Below, piece by piece: positions 32,749-44,539 of a stretch of 64,000 bases of DNA. Below the pieces are notes generated by a model, which did no database searches, was not told the origin of the DNA, and worked only from the letters and a program-made list of their open reading frames with translations. The DNA is taken from assembly GCA_948474755.1 (NCBI GenBank), contig CAOLHI010002524.1, positions 186,001 through 250,000 of the forward strand, given 5' to 3'. The DNA is from Ctenosaura bakeri. Lineage: Eukaryota; Chordata; Lepidosauria; Squamata; Iguanidae. The stretch's first letter is position 1; each line of letters opens with the position of its first letter. A program made the translations under genes and the position numbers.

Positions 32749-34462
32749 TGCCTTGCTAGTGTCTGTCCTTGCAGCTGTGCTGTGGAAGTATATCAAGCTG
32801 CGCGACCACGTCTTTGTTCTAGAAGAGGAGCTGGTCCTCACACGCCAATCTCAGGAACTCTCTCAAGTCCGTATTGACTACCATGCTGCTCTTCAAGCCT
32901 TGGTGGAAGATGGCACCAGGATGGTGTGCACTGGGAGGATGCACACAGATCGCATCTGCCGCTTCGAGTCCCTCTGTTATTCCACTGAGGCAGAAGAGTT
33001 TGTCTTCTTCCACAGCAACTCCTCCATTATGCTTCCTAACCTGGGTTCCCGAAGATTTCAGCCTGCCCTCCTTGATCTCTCCTCAGTGGAGGACCACAAT
33101 ACACAGTATTTCAACTTTGTTGAATTGCCAGCTGCAGCACTGAAGTTCATGCCAAAGCCCGTTTTTGTCCCAGACGTGGCCCTGATTGTGAATAGGTTCA
33201 ACCCAGACAACTTGATGCATGTCTTTCATGATGATCTCCTTCCAATCTTCTATACCATGCAGCAGTTTCCAGATTTGGACCTGGAGGCCAGGTTTTTTTT
33301 CATGGAAGGGTGGGGCGAAGGCCTTCACTTTGAGCTATACAAACTGCTGAGCAATAAGCAACCCCTCCTGCGAGAGCAGCTGAAGACCCTTGGGCGTCTC
33401 CTTTGTTTCACCAGGTCATATGTGGGGCTGTCAAAGATCACCACGTGGTATCAGTATGGCTTTGTCCAGCCCCAGGGCCCAAAGGCCAACATCCTTGTCT
33501 CTGGCAATGAGATCCGACAGTTCACCAAGTTCATGATGGAAAAGCTGAATGTGAGCTTGGAAGGAATGCCTGGTGAGGAATATATCATTGTATTCAGTCG
33601 TACCATAAATAGACTTATCCTAAATGAGGCAGAACTCCTGTTGGCACTTGCCCAGGAATTTCAGATGAAAACCATCACGGTTTCCATTGAAGACCATACA
33701 TTTTCAGATATTGTCCGCTTGATTAGCAATGCCTCCATGCTAGTCAGCATGCATGGAGCTCAGCTGATAATGTCTCTCTTCCTGCCAAGGGGAGCCACTG
33801 TTGTGGAACTCTTCCCTTACGCCATCAATCCTGAACATTACACGCCCTACAAAACGCTGTCTACTCTTCCTGGCATGGATCTCCAGTATATTGCCTGGCA
33901 GAACATGGAGAAAGAGAACACCGTGACATACCCAGACAGGCCCTGGGATCAAGGAGGAATAGCCCACTTAGACAAGGCTGAACAAGATCGGATCATAAAA
34001 AGCAATGAAGTTCCCCGCCACCTCTGTTGCCGTAACCCAGAGTGGCTTTTCCGTATCTACCAGGACACAAAAATTAACATTGCTTCCCTCATCCAGGTTA
34101 TTAGGCACACAGTGAAAATTAAGCCTGGGCCTAAGAAGCAAAAATGGACCAGTGGTCTCTACCCAGGGAAGGTCAGAGTTGCTAAATGCCAAGCCTCTGT
34201 CCAGGGCACCACTGAAGCGAAACTCTCTGTGTCTTGGCAGATCCCTTGGAACCTTAAATATCTGAAGGTCCGAGAAGTGAAGTATGAAGTTTGGATACAA
34301 GAGCAAGGGGAAAACACGTACATGCCTTACATCTTGTCCCATCAGAACCATACATTTTCAGAAAACATCAAGCCATTCACGAACTACCTGGTCTGGATCC
34401 GGTGCATTTTCAACAAAAATCTCCTTGGGCCCTTTGCGGACGTGCTGTTGTGCAGTACGTAA
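32726..34462 (+). CDS. POMGNT2: Protein O-linked-mannose beta-1,4-N-acetylglucosaminyltransferase 2
   Basis: POMGNT2 (GTDC2/AGO61, family GT61) is an ER enzyme that adds GlcNAc from UDP-GlcNAc in beta-1,4 linkage to O-mannose on alpha-dystroglycan. This is the first step toward core M3 and the laminin-binding matriglycan. The 578 residues compare with about 580 in human and align end to end without gaps of note. Residues 4-20 form the signal anchor of a type II membrane protein; 24-50 are charged and possibly helical; about 60-460 is the glycosyltransferase domain with the conserved SMHGAQL (341-347) and LCCRNPEW (433-440); about 487-577 is the fibronectin III domain. [10 protein letters not shown] (156-165) is intact; its Arg157 corresponds to human Arg158, reported mutated in Walker-Warburg syndrome. 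N-glycosylation sequons are at Asn98, 275, 335 and 541. I chose ATG 32726 because it aligns with the known N-terminus; the open frame extends upstream only to a TTG. An eight-T run at 33293-33300 lies in frame. No stops or shifts are seen. Confidence 0.97.
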   Translation: MNIAAVFNALLVSVLAAVLWKYIKLRDHVFVLEEELVLTRQSQELSQVRIDYHAALQALVEDGTRMVCTGRMHTDRICRFESLCYSTEAEEFVFFHSNSSIMLPNLGSRRFQPALLDLSSVEDHNTQYFNFVELPAAALKFMPKPVFVPDVALIVNRFNPDNLMHVFHDDLLPIFYTMQQFPDLDLEARFFFMEGWGEGLHFELYKLLSNKQPLLREQLKTLGRLLCFTRSYVGLSKITTWYQYGFVQPQGPKANILVSGNEIRQFTKFMMEKLNVSLEGMPGEEYIIVFSRTINRLILNEAELLLALAQEFQMKTITVSIEDHTFSDIVRLISNASMLVSMHGAQLIMSLFLPRGATVVELFPYAINPEHYTPYKTLSTLPGMDLQYIAWQNMEKENTVTYPDRPWDQGGIAHLDKAEQDRIIKSNEVPRHLCCRNPEWLFRIYQDTKINIASLIQVIRHTVKIKPGPKKQKWTSGLYPGKVRVAKCQASVQGTTEAKLSVSWQIPWNLKYLKVREVKYEVWIQEQGENTYMPYILSHQNHTFSENIKPFTNYLVWIRCIFNKNLLGPFADVLLCST

Positions 34463-35010
34463 CTGCTGCCAAGTTTTAGACATTCTGTTGTGGCAAGGGG
34501 CTTTACATAAAATGAGCCCAGTTCCATACCCTCATCATTTGTAAAGGACCGACAAGGACTTTCAGACCATGCTAGTGCCTGAGTGTTCATTTTACTGCCT
34601 TTGGTGTGTCTTTTCTTCTCCTTGTGGCATTATTTCTGGTCAAGTTTGTAAAAAAGTTCTTGACCTTTGAAAGGAGCCCCCAGGCATGAGGCTCCAAATT
34701 GAAATGAAAATGGAAAGCAACGGTTGTACTTCAATAGTTATATTAATCTCACTGTCTCCTGGTCTTGTTCTCTCCCTCTCTCCTTCCCTCCCTGCCTCTC
34801 TTTTTCTCTCTCTCATGGTGAATATTTTAAACTCAGTTTTATGCTGGAATTTGTTTATGTCACTGGATGGGCAATTTTTTTGTATTCCCCAGTATTTAAC
34901 CTTTTTTTCTTTTAATTTAATTTCTTGATTCCTGAAAACACTGGCATCCTAGACCAAAACATTTGGTTTAATGAACAATTCATTAAATTGTTGAAAATTT
35001 ACTGTGGCAC
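34463..35010 (+). other. POMGNT2: Probable POMGNT2 3' UTR with candidate poly(A) signal
   Basis: Sequence after the TAA is non-coding. The first plausible poly(A) hexamer is ATTAAA at 34982-34987, 520 nt past the stop, followed by a GT/T-rich stretch. A later AATAAA lies at 36285-36290 in an AT-rich tract. A CT-rich run occupies about 34766-34815. The 3' end is inferred. Confidence 0.4.
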
Positions 35011-35129
35011 TTTCTCTTCCTTTTTCTCTTAATTCTTATAAGAATTACTATTTCACAGTGAATGCTAAGGTATGTGTGGTTCCTTTCATTTAAAAAAAGC
35101 CCTACTAGTTTACTTACTTTTTTTTGGTT

Positions 35130-35245
35130 GTTTGTTTACAGTTGTGTCATGTTGTTCCTCCAATGAGTTTATGGTGGCACCCAGTGAGTTTCATGGCTCA
35201 CTGGGGACTAGAACCATGATCTCCAAAATCCTAGTCTAGTACCCT
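35130..35245 (-). repeat. SINE fragment, minus strand
   Basis: GGTGGCACCCAGTGAGTTTCATGG and ATCTCCAAAATCCTAGTCTAG (in parts) match the antisense of the tRNA/MIR-like SINE body and head seen at 14090. Truncated at both ends. Confidence 0.5.
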
Positions 35246-36394
35246 AAATGATTACATTTTATTGTATCTATTTATAATCTTTGTTTTATCCTCTGTAATG
35301 AGATAATGATGCTTATCCCCTTGTCAAAACCCAATTCCTGATTGTCTTGGCCAAGTGATTTAGAATATAATGACTGAACCAATGATGGCTACATAGGCCC
35401 TTGCTCATTACAGTACTGAGAAAGTGCCTCATAGATGAGAACCTCGTACACAACCATACTAACATGAAGTATTTTCAATTTTTGAGTGGAACACAAATAT
35501 AATTCTCCTTAACCTAATCTAAAACAGGCACTGGCCATGCTTGCTGAGGATAAAGGGAAGTATAATCTAATATGTCTCAAAGCCAACAGACTGGGAGGAA
35601 ATTGGACTAGGGCGTTCTTAAATATGATAGGGAATACTTGTAGGACAACAGATACACTCCTGCTTTTGGAAATGGATGGCTGTTTAAATGCTGGGGCTCA
35701 GCGGAGAAGAACCTGTATGGAAACAGATTTTAGGAGCCATTAAACAGTCACACTGGAATGCAAACAAGGAGACGCCTTCCTGAAGAATAATGGCATCTGG
35801 TGGGCTTTCATTTATCCATTAGCATCTGCCTACTTTTTCAAGTCATATATTTTTATTAGTTTAATGAGACTGGACAAGACCCCTGTGAGCTGTATCTTCT
35901 TTCTCTTGTAAGGTTCAGGAGTTCTGCCTTGCACTAGAGTGATAGCCTCATTCCTACTGTTATGGCATACATGTACTTGTACTATAATGTCGTACTTCAG
36001 TTATCACAACTGAGTGATCCTCAGTACAGAAAACTCAGAAATTAAACCACTTCCTTCCATAGAGAAAAGCAAATTCAAGAACAAGAGTTCTTTCAGTAGC
36101 TTTTCCTTTGTTCCTTCAGAGAATTTTTCCATAGAAGCAAAGGTGGGGATTTTATTTTTTAAAAGTAATTATTTACTTTTTTAAAAAATACAATATTGGC
36201 CCTTCTTATTACTTAAGTTTCGATGGTAATTCATTACTTTGGAGTTATTTTTAAAGAGTTACTTTTAAACCTTTTTTTTTAAAGAATAAAATAAAGTGCC
36301 CCCCCAATTGCTTCCAACTCTGAAAATGTACCCTCCAAAAACTACATTTCAAGCAGGGGTCGGAAACATATAGCTCCCTCACCATGTTATTGTA
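35246..36394. other. Unassigned non-coding DNA
   Basis: No gene or recognised repeat. 36140-36300 is very AT-rich with homopolymer runs. A 68-codon frame at 35537-35743 has no known domain. Confidence 0.4.
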
Positions 36395-36480
36395 ATGTGA
36401 GGCCCATCAGCCCTAGCCAACCTAGCCAATGTTAAGCTATAATCAAGTTGCAGTCCAAGAACATCTGGAGGGTTGCACCA
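36395..36480. repeat. Family C repeat fragment
   Basis: CCCATCAGCCCTAGCCAACC, then AAGTTGCAGTCCAAGAACAT and CTGGAGGGTTGCACC, a diverged family C copy. Confidence 0.5.
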
Positions 36481-37027
36481 TTCCTGTTGTTGAATTTAAG
36501 GCAGGGTTGTTATTTACCAGCATATCGTTGGTAAGCTTTGTGTGGAAGAGTACTCAGTCCTATCCTCCTCTCTCCCTGTTTGCAGTGCTGCAACCCAGAA
36601 GCAAATTTATCACTTCCATGGGATCCAGGGCCCTATTTTAGAATATTTTCCCTGCAATCCTGTGGATATTTACTTAGAATCAAATCTCAGACTTCTCAAG
36701 TTGGATGTTTGTTCCCAAGTAAGTTTTCATAAGATTGCAGCCCTAAACCTAAATACAATATTATGTCAGTTCCTTTTGCTATGAACTTTATGGTGTATTT
36801 TATGAAAGTGGAGTTTATTTTGGTTTTTTTCTTTCCCTTTCTTTTAGTATTTCTTTCTTTCATATTTGACATCTTTACATTTCTCATAATTTGTGAATGG
36901 TTTGTGAGCTGCCATGAGTGACTACGGATGAGACAAAAAGGCAATGCATATCTGTTTTTTAAAATAAACAAACTGGGACCTTATTTTCAGCCACTGTAAA
37001 CAACTGCAAAAGTAAATAGTGTAAATA

Positions 37028-37511
37028 CAGTCCTCCCTCCACATTTTCAGGTTTGCCTTTTGTGAATTTGATTATTTGCAAGGAGCACACATGCCTCTTC
37101 CCACCTTCTTCTTCTCCCATTCCCTTGTGTTTTGCCAGGGCACGGAGAAGGAAGGCAAGCACCCAGGCAAAAGGCAAGGTAATGGGGGCGGGGAAGCACA
37201 TGTCTGCCTTTCTTTTCGCCTCTGGAGCCCCCCCTCCCCCATTCCCTTACCTTTGGCCCCAGTGCTGAAAAAGCACACCAAGACAAAAAGAAAGCGAATG
37301 GGGGGAGGTTTGCACAAGCCTTCCTTTTCCCTTTTGGAGCTCCCCATTACCATTGCCTTGCCTCTAGCCCTGGCATGCAAAAGACAAGGGAATGGGAGAG
37401 AGGAACCTCAGAAGGGAATAGGAGGGGGATTGTGGGGGAAGTTATTTGCGGTTTTTCCACTTTTGTGAAGCTTCTGGATCCTGGACCCTCACGAAAGTTC
37501 AGGAGCCACTG
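37028..37511. mobile_element. Family A Tigger-like MITE with GC-rich interior
   Basis: Starts CAGTCCTCCCTCCACATTTT and ends ATGAAAGTTC-like sequence closing in GGAGCCACTG; TA flanks at 37026-37027 and 37512-37513. The left arm has GAATTTGATTATTTGCAAGG and the right arm TTATTTGCGGTTTTTCCAC. The interior has the same TTCCCTTGTGTTTTGCC-type GC-rich units as 2905-3667, explaining overlapping open frames on both strands. Confidence 0.8.
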
Positions 37512-37876
37512 TACCTTGATCTCAACACTATGACAGTGTGAAAGCAATGTGCTAGCAGCTCTGCCACTGCTCCACTGGCAGCTGGGAGAACATTTACCCT
37601 GTTATTGCTACTATACCAGTTCTGATACTGTGCATTCTGTGCAGTTCAGATACTGTACATTAGGGTGAGCAATTCTTTGCCTTCTGGACATTATAGGAGT
37701 GAAGCTCACCTTGGTTATATTCACTAGGAATCCAGCAAAGATTGGAAGGCCAAAAATCACCAGTCACTGTCATTTATACTCATGTACATGGTTTGCCACG
37801 TATCGATAGGGGAAAGCTACTGTAAACTGCCAGAAAATTCACTTCTCTCCAAGGCATTCTCAGCTGGGGAACATTC

Positions 37877-37948
37877 GTTTTTTTACATTATATTTTTATT
37901 TTATTTTGATCTCTCATACAAAAAAGAAAAGGAAAAAGAGTTTCTTTA

Positions 37949-37987
<39 letters not shown>

Positions 37988-39165
37988 CATACACACATAC
38001 ATACATACATTGTATCCATCCAACAATTTCTACTAAACATATATTGAATCCTCAGATCTTCGAGACAAAAAAAAAAAAAGGAACTTCCTTCCGCGAAGTG
38101 GTACAGTAAAGAGAAAAAAACCTTTAGTACTCCCCTCTCCAACTTACATTACATTTAATATTTAATATTGTATACATAGTTTTATAAATATCTACATTAA
38201 AGAAATTATTATAAGGAATTATGATAGTTTTACATTATTCTACCCCCTTCCCTTCCATATATATTCTCTCTCTCCCTCTTTATCTCTTTATATCTCCTTA
38301 AGTGATGCTCAGCCCAGACAGATTTGGTTTTATTTTTTAAGGATTTATATTAATTCTTTAATTCTTTGACATAATTCAGTAACGGTTGCCAAACCAACAA
38401 AAAAGATTCCTCTCCTTGGTCCTTCAGATAATGGGTTAATCTGTCATTTTCCATAATATCCAAGAGCTTGTCCCACCATTCCCCTTCCTCCGGTACTTTC
38501 TCTATCTTCCAATGTCTTGCATAAACCACCCTCCCTGCTAATAACATGTACCATGTCAATTTTGCCAATCGATTATCCTTCACTGCATTTTGAACCGTAC
38601 CCAATAAAAATACCTCGGGATCCATCTCCATTTTCAATTTTGTAATTTTTTTCATTCTTACACATAAACTATGCCAGTATTTCCTAGCCAGAGCGCAATC
38701 CCACCATAAATGAATAAATGTACCTATTTCTTGCTTACATTTCCAACAAACATTGGAAGATTTATGGTTTATTTTAGAAAGCCTTGTCGGGGTGAGATAC
38801 CATCTAATCATCATTTTAAATGTCTGTTCTTGAAGAATGTAGGAGCTCGTCCATTTGCGGTAGCAACCCCATAATGGCTTCCACTTCTCTAACATAATCT
38901 CGTGTCTAACATCTCTTTCCACTTAATCATACAGTCTTTAACAACCTCATCTTCCAATTGCCATTTTAAGAGCATTTTATATAATTGGGATAAAAGCCTC
39001 TTCTCCCCTTTGGTTAAACATTCCTCCAGTTCTCCCCTTTGCAACGCAAATTCCCCTATTTCCAAATCCTTCCTATATCTTTCCTGAATTCGTAAATATG
39101 CATACCATTGTATTTTATATCCCTCTTGTATTAACTGATTTCTGTCCTTCAGTATTGTCTGAAGG
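37877..39165 (-). pseudogene. L1 LINE, 5'-truncated, minus strand, 15-bp target duplication
   Basis: The insertion is bounded by AGCTGGGGAACATTC at 37862-37876 and again at 39166-39180, a perfect 15-bp target-site duplication. Its 3' end (left) carries a seven-A tail on the minus strand. Minus-strand frames 39165-38889 and 38922-38350 encode the C-terminal end of ORF2, including WYLTPTRLSKINHKSSNVCW and the zinc-knuckle-like CWKCKQEIGTFIHLWWDC. One frameshift near 38890-38922 separates them. The 3' UTR (37877-38349) contains a TA microsatellite (37950-37982) and a CATA-type run. It cannot move on its own. Confidence 0.92.
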
Positions 39166-39698
39166 AGCTGGGGAACATTCTGTAGAGACATTCTATGCTG
39201 GAATTTTCTATTCAGGTGGCTGAATGCAATGTGACTTACAAAGTCGTAAAAAGGAAAAAAATCTTCTCATTGACTTACTTGAAATGGTTTCAAGTATAGC
39301 AGGAAGGAAAAATCAAGCTAAACTCCTGTGACTCAGAAATCAGCTTTGGTTAGGCAGGTACAGAGCTTACAGCTCCCAAAATCTGCCAGTGACAATGGTA
39401 GCGACAGGACCCTGAGTCTTATATTCCAAAAAATGGCCTTTCCAAGCATTGGGCAGCAAAGGCCTCATGGTGATGGTACTACCACTCTCTAAGCCCAGCA
39501 ATGAAGTTGAAACTGGCAGGGTTGCAAACCACACCACAACACATGACTCATCATTACTTTCCCAGCTTCCCATGTTCTTTTCTGGCTTGGAGAACAATCT
39601 GAATCAAAGAGAAACAATAACACGCTCTTCCCTTAGTGCTTTGGTAAGGACAAAGGGATGAAGGAAAGTCTTTCTGTTTCCTTTGTAGTATAACTAAA

Positions 39699-39908
39699 GC
39701 CTCTTTCACATTACACAGTTATGGCACTGATCCCATTTAAATTGCCATGGTGACATACTATGGAATCTTGGGTCTGCTAGTTTGGAGACTGAATATAGGA
39801 TTCTGATTGAGAATTCTAAGTACTCCTCCACAAACTACAAATCATAGGATTCCTTAGGACACAACCATGAAGTTAAAGTAGAATCATAGTGCTACAATTG
39901 TGAAAGGC
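39699..39908. mobile_element. Family B palindromic MITE
   Basis: Left CTCTTTCACATTACACAG, right ATAGTGCTACAATTGTGAAAGG; the middle holds CTATGGAATCTTGGG opposing CATAGGATTCC. It belongs to the subfamily with CTTTCACA ends, like 20653, 47557 and 49908. Confidence 0.75.
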
Positions 39909-39964
39909 AAAATGGCCTGAGGATAAATGTTCTTATGTCATCTCCTTATGGCTGTAGAATATGT

Positions 39965-40065
39965 GATTCTCCAAATGTTGCTGGACTCCAGTTCCCAATT
40001 CCTGCCAGCCTAGCCAATGATGGGGGATGTTGGGATATCATACCCATTTGGATGGCTACAAGTTC
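39965..40065. repeat. Family C repeat
   Basis: TCCAAATGTTGCTGGACTCC on the left and GATGTTGGGATATCATACCC with CATTTGGATGG on the right; arms inverted around CCTAGCCAATGATGG. Confidence 0.6.
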
Positions 40066-41324
40066 TCCTTCCCTGTTAATCAAACAGTCTTAGGTCTTCA
40101 AAGCTGTGAGTCCTCGCTCCACTATACCATTGCAGTGGGATTTTTTTAAAAAAAAATGGGCATGCAAAGCATGTGCTCTGCTGCTGAATGAGGAACTCTC
40201 TTCCTACTGCACCCACTTTTTTTTTTAAAGATACTTCATTGCACCATTGTGTATTATTTGGGGGAAATTTTCAATCATGGCAAATTGGCAAAGCGATACA
40301 CCTTAGTGACACCTTGATACGTTTATAGGCACTATTTGTCCTCCCTGCAAAATTGTAGACACTGCAGTTTTTCTGGAAGCACAAAAGAGTTATTCAGAAC
40401 TAACTACAACAGTGTTGGTCTTTGAAAACGGCTGGTGAAACACAACAGCTGATCTCTATAAACATCGCAGATTTAGTTCTAAAAATATTTGTATTCCTAT
40501 GCATTGTAAAAGACTGTAGGATTAATGTATTTAAAAGAGCATGATTCTCCACCCACCTACCGCTTGTGGCTTTGGATTAGAAATGTGTGCTTTTTAAGTA
40601 TATTCAGCATTATGACTGAAAGCCCATCTGTGGTTAGGGAGGTATGGAAAGCAATCCCATCTGTGGAAAGAACAAAAACAGCTTTTCATACATCTCTGTC
40701 TTCAAACAGTATCCTGGAACAGACAAGAGCCAGATCCTCAGCTGTGTGGCAAACTGCTGCAGCCACTCCATTAAAATTAACAGGCTATGCTCAAGGTTGC
40801 CCTTTTTGTTATTAAATCCCTCCTGTATGATGGATAACAATGGACTGTACATGAAGTGGAGCTGGAGGGACCACATTTTATAAGATTTCAAATGCAGGAA
40901 GGTTAACTCTCCTGCAGGCAGCAGATACTGAGAGGCAGCAAGAGCAGGCTCCTAGCTGTCCCTTCTCAGCCCCATCCTCCCTTTGCTGTGCAGTACAGAG
41001 TGATAATAAATGCTCAGCTATAAAACCTATTTACACAGTTGTGAGAGTGGGATGGAATGTAATAGGATACAGAAAGATGCAAATTATGACCTTAAACTTT
41101 CAAAGGGCCACTGTAAGGTGATACTAATCTTTTTGATCTTCACACTGGTTAGTTAGTGTTGATTTGTGAAGCAATAAATCTACTTACCAAAAGTCAGTTT
41201 CCCTCAAAGTTCTCTCTGATAAAATTATTTTTGTGCAGTAGCAAGGACTCTTGTGTTAATCCATGTAGTATGCCATGAAGCCATTACCTTTGTTCATACC
41301 TCTGCTAATGGATTGGAATTTCAT
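40066..41324. other. Unassigned non-coding DNA
   Basis: No gene or recognised repeat. The frames at 40525-40815 (+) and 40634-40891 (-) overlap each other and have no known domain. Confidence 0.4.
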
Positions 41325-41598
41325 AGTATCATAGAGTTGGAAGGGACCACAGGGGACATCTAGTCCAACCCTCTGCTGTGCAAGAACACATCAAAGCACT
41401 CCCAACAGATAACCATCCAGCCTCTACTTAAAAACCTCCAAAGAAGGAGACTCCACCACACTCCCTTGAGGGAGCATATTCCACTGCTGGACAGCTCTGA
41501 CCCTCAGGAAGTTCTTCCCGAGGTTCAGGTGGAATCTCCTTTCCTGCAGCTTGAATCCACTGCTCCTTGTCCTAGTCTCTGGAGCAGCAGAAAACAGT
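41325..41598 (-). mobile_element. CR1 LINE 3' fragment, minus strand
   Basis: Same order as the CR1 at 8600: ATCATAGAGTTGGAAGGGAC, CATCTAGTCCAACCCTCTGC, CTCAGGAAGTTCTTCCCGAG and CTCTGGAGCAGCAGAAAAC. It is truncated at 41598, within the ORF tail. The ATTCTATG end is short. Confidence 0.88.
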
Positions 41599-42403
41599 TA
41601 AATTCAGCAGTTTCTCTTTTTGGTTTTCCTTCAAGTACTGCAATCTATACATCACTCAACCAGGAAGGTTGAAGTGTTCTGCAATTGGTTTTTGGATATT
41701 CCCATTTCTAATGTCAGATTTATTTGCTCATCCTCCAATGTGGTATCTCCCATTCTAAGCCAGCAATGTCCCTCTACACTCTACAGTGGACAAACAAAAC
41801 AGTCCCCATGCAAGAAGTTGACTGACACCAATCTAATTTTCTTTTATTCTTTTTCTACCTCCTCCTTCCTTCCTTCCCCCTTTTATGCTGCAAGAGACTA
41901 AAACAGCTATTTCTTTGATGACAGAGCTATCTATCCCATGCACTCTGTTCTTGCTGTTTTAACTTTGTATGGTTTTTAAACTATTTGTAAGTAATTGTTC
42001 TAATCTATTTTTAAACAATATTTTTATCTGTTGCATCTGCATATATTTAAAGCTGGGGCAGACTGAGAGATAATAAATGCTGTAAACAAACAGCAATAAG
42101 TAAAGGCAGGAAACAGAGTACTTGCACTATCTAAAACACAGATTCATTAAACAGAGAAATTAATAAGAAAAATAAACAGAAGATTAAGCTAGGTTATGCA
42201 GTATGACAAAAGGAAATTAAGAAGAGAAAGATTCAACGAGGCCAACTCAAATGACAATCAATAACCACTCTCTCCGCACCAAAACTCTTTCATGGTTTGC
42301 TAATAACATAAAATGAAGAGATGCTGGAGAAGATAACTTCAGTGATGGCACATAATCCTCCCAGTTTGCACTGCGATTGGGAATTGCTGTTAAGATTCTT
42401 ACC
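41599..42403. other. Unassigned non-coding DNA
   Basis: No gene or recognised repeat. 41990-42090 has a repeat-tail-like AT-rich stretch ending AGATAATAAATGCTGTAAAC. Confidence 0.35.
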
Positions 42404-42411
42404 CCTTAGTG

Positions 42412-42997
42412 CACATGTATCAAACACAAGGCCCACAGGCTGGATCTGGCCCACCAGGCTGCTTCATGTGGCCCTTGTGCCTCTCCTGCAGCTGTGGCAC
42501 TCCCCTGCCTGGTGAGCCCAATCCCCAACTCTTGCTGTCAGAGCATTGCTGCAGGTTACCATGGTAACACTCTGTGTGGCTCATGGGAGTTAGACAGAGG
42601 AGCAGTCAGAAGTAGAAGTAGATCGCAAGTGCTGACTGCTGGGCTCTTCTTCAGAATACCAACAACTGGGGGCCTGCAATGTGGGGATTGGGCTCACCAG
42701 GTACAGAGAGTGGCAGGGGGCAGAAAGAGACACAGGGGAGGGGGTGGAGCAGAAAGAGACACAGAGAGGGTCTGGGGGGCCAGAAAAAAGCACAGAAAGG
42801 GGCCGGGAGCAGGAGCAAGCACAGAGAGAAGCTGGGGGGCTGAAAGAGGCACAGAGAGGGGCTGGGGGCCAGAAATATCATTATTTAATATGATAAAAGA
42901 GTAGATCTATTTATATAGTCTTACAGATACAACCAGTCCTTTGAGGGCAACCATAATACTGATGTGGCCCAAGATGAAACTGAGTTTGACACCCCTG
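42412..42997. mobile_element. hAT-type MITE with 8-bp target duplication and minisatellite
   Basis: CCTTAGTG occurs at 42404-42411 and again at 42998-43005, a perfect 8-bp duplication. Ends are inverted: CACATGTATCAAACACAAGG at 42412 and GTTTGACACCCCTG ending at 42997. Inside, 42719-42869 is a minisatellite of about five units of 30 bp around CAGAAAGAGACACAGAGAGG. The long open frame across the minisatellite (136 codons) is repeat-derived, not a gene. No transposase. Confidence 0.88.
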
Positions 42998-43005
42998 CCT
43001 TAGTG

Positions 43006-43610
43006 TATGCTAGAGCTATCAGTAAGCAAAGTCCATTTTCCTACTACATCATGCACCTTGGTGTTTTTCTCATATGGTCATATTGGAGATACACTGCCTA
43101 ACTTTTTCCCAGTTAATTTTAATGTCCAAGTCTCTAGTGGATCCAAAGGGTTTCAGACTGTGCAGTTCCACTAATCCAATCTGGAGCCTGACTGATTTTG
43201 TTATTCAGGATTCAGCCAAAGCAGTTCCTAATTTCATAGTTACATGGCTGTGATCTCACTAAATGATGGAGGAGAAATGTTGCATGCTGTGTTCATGTGA
43301 ATATGTGTTCATGCTGTGCCCCATGCTCTGTTGTAGATGTTGAGGCAGCAACAAATTGGAAGAATGAGGGTTTTTTTCCAACCATAGTGGTTGCTTGTAG
43401 CATTCAGCTATAGTGTGCCCTTTAAGTAATTAAAAAGCAACTATTTTACTCCCTAGAGATTTTAACATAATGCTAGCTACCTACTCTTTGGGGCTCTGAT
43501 AGCAATACCCACTGGAAAAATAATGTTGATTAACACAACCCAGCAAACACCAGGGCTTATGGACTACACATGTAGTAGATGTGTCCCTTTCCAGCAAACA
43601 GATGGGTTTG
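43006..43610. other. Unassigned non-coding DNA
   Basis: No gene or recognised repeat between the hAT-type MITE and the solo LTR. Confidence 0.4.
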
Positions 43611-44526
43611 TGTTGCCCCCTTGCTAAACCCTGTCCCGGGGTCTACAACTTTAATATAAAATTAATCTAACCCACCAGAGAGGTCACCCGGATGAGCATG
43701 TAGGCAACAATGGTCGTACGATTGAAAGAACCAGATCAGGCCAGTAAACTCGCCAGTCATGTAGCCACAGGAGACCTCAAGTTGTGCCAACCCACGGTGG
43801 ACAAAAGAGCCAACTTGAAGGGATTAAGAGTTTTCCCACAAAGTTGGGCACTGGAAGCAATAAAACCTTATCAGGCAACCTTATCAGGCAAAATCCATCT
43901 ACATAAACTCACACTGCGGAAGATCCTGATACTTGGGTAACACCTTGTTATCTTCCAATATCAAAGAAGGTGCTGGTCTGAAGTTGTTTTCTGTTGCTGT
44001 CCCTTTTGTTCTCCCTGGGGGAGGATTTGCCCTCAAGGTAATTTTTTCCTACAAATAGTCCCCATTTTTTATTAGTTCTTTGGATGCCTCCCGGTCATAC
44101 CAACTGACCGTTCCCCCCTCCCGATAGCTGCATGATCCCCTCAGCATCTCTTCACTGAGTTCCTTTTCTTTCACTGCTTTCCAGACCAAGGACTTCAGGA
44201 AAAGGTGCAGTATCACCCAAACTACAAATCCTTCAACAATCTCTTTATCTTATTTCCACTCTTTATTTTTCTTTAGCCCTTGGACGTGTGTGTGTGTGTG
44301 TGTGTGTTTGCATTGATAAGTGCCGCTACTGTTTAATAAAGTCATTCATTAGACCTTTTTGTGTGATTCCTGGCTGGGCCTGACCCTGTAAAAACTGGGT
44401 AAAAGATCTCGCTAGGTTACCCTGCCTCTTGCATTGCTATTGCTTGTGCTCCATTGAGCTTACTTTCCCCATCACTTGGAGCATATCGAGGTGTCCCTCT
44501 GGGATGCCCAAATTTTCAGGGTAACA
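43611..44526 (+). mobile_element. Solo LTR, plus strand, 4-bp target duplication
   Basis: It starts TGTTGCCCCC and ends CAGGGTAACA, imperfect inverted ends of the TG...CA type, with TTTG on each side (43607-43610 and 44527-44530). AATAAA at 44335-44340 gives the strand. It is homologous along its length to the LTR at 61794-62658 in the opposite orientation; shared blocks include GATCCCCTCAGC, GGTGCAGTATCACC, CCTGTAAAAACTGGGTAAAAG and GGTTACCCTGCC. A TG microsatellite lies at 44286-44308. With a target duplication and no internal region it is a solo LTR of a retrovirus-like or Ty3-like element; which class is not established. Confidence 0.82.
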
Positions 44527-44539
44527 TTTGGGAATCCCT

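Noticed and set aside
42494..42904. 136-codon frame with a repeated charged motif
   Set aside because: The repeats are the 30-bp minisatellite read in frame inside a MITE. There is no independent sign of coding.
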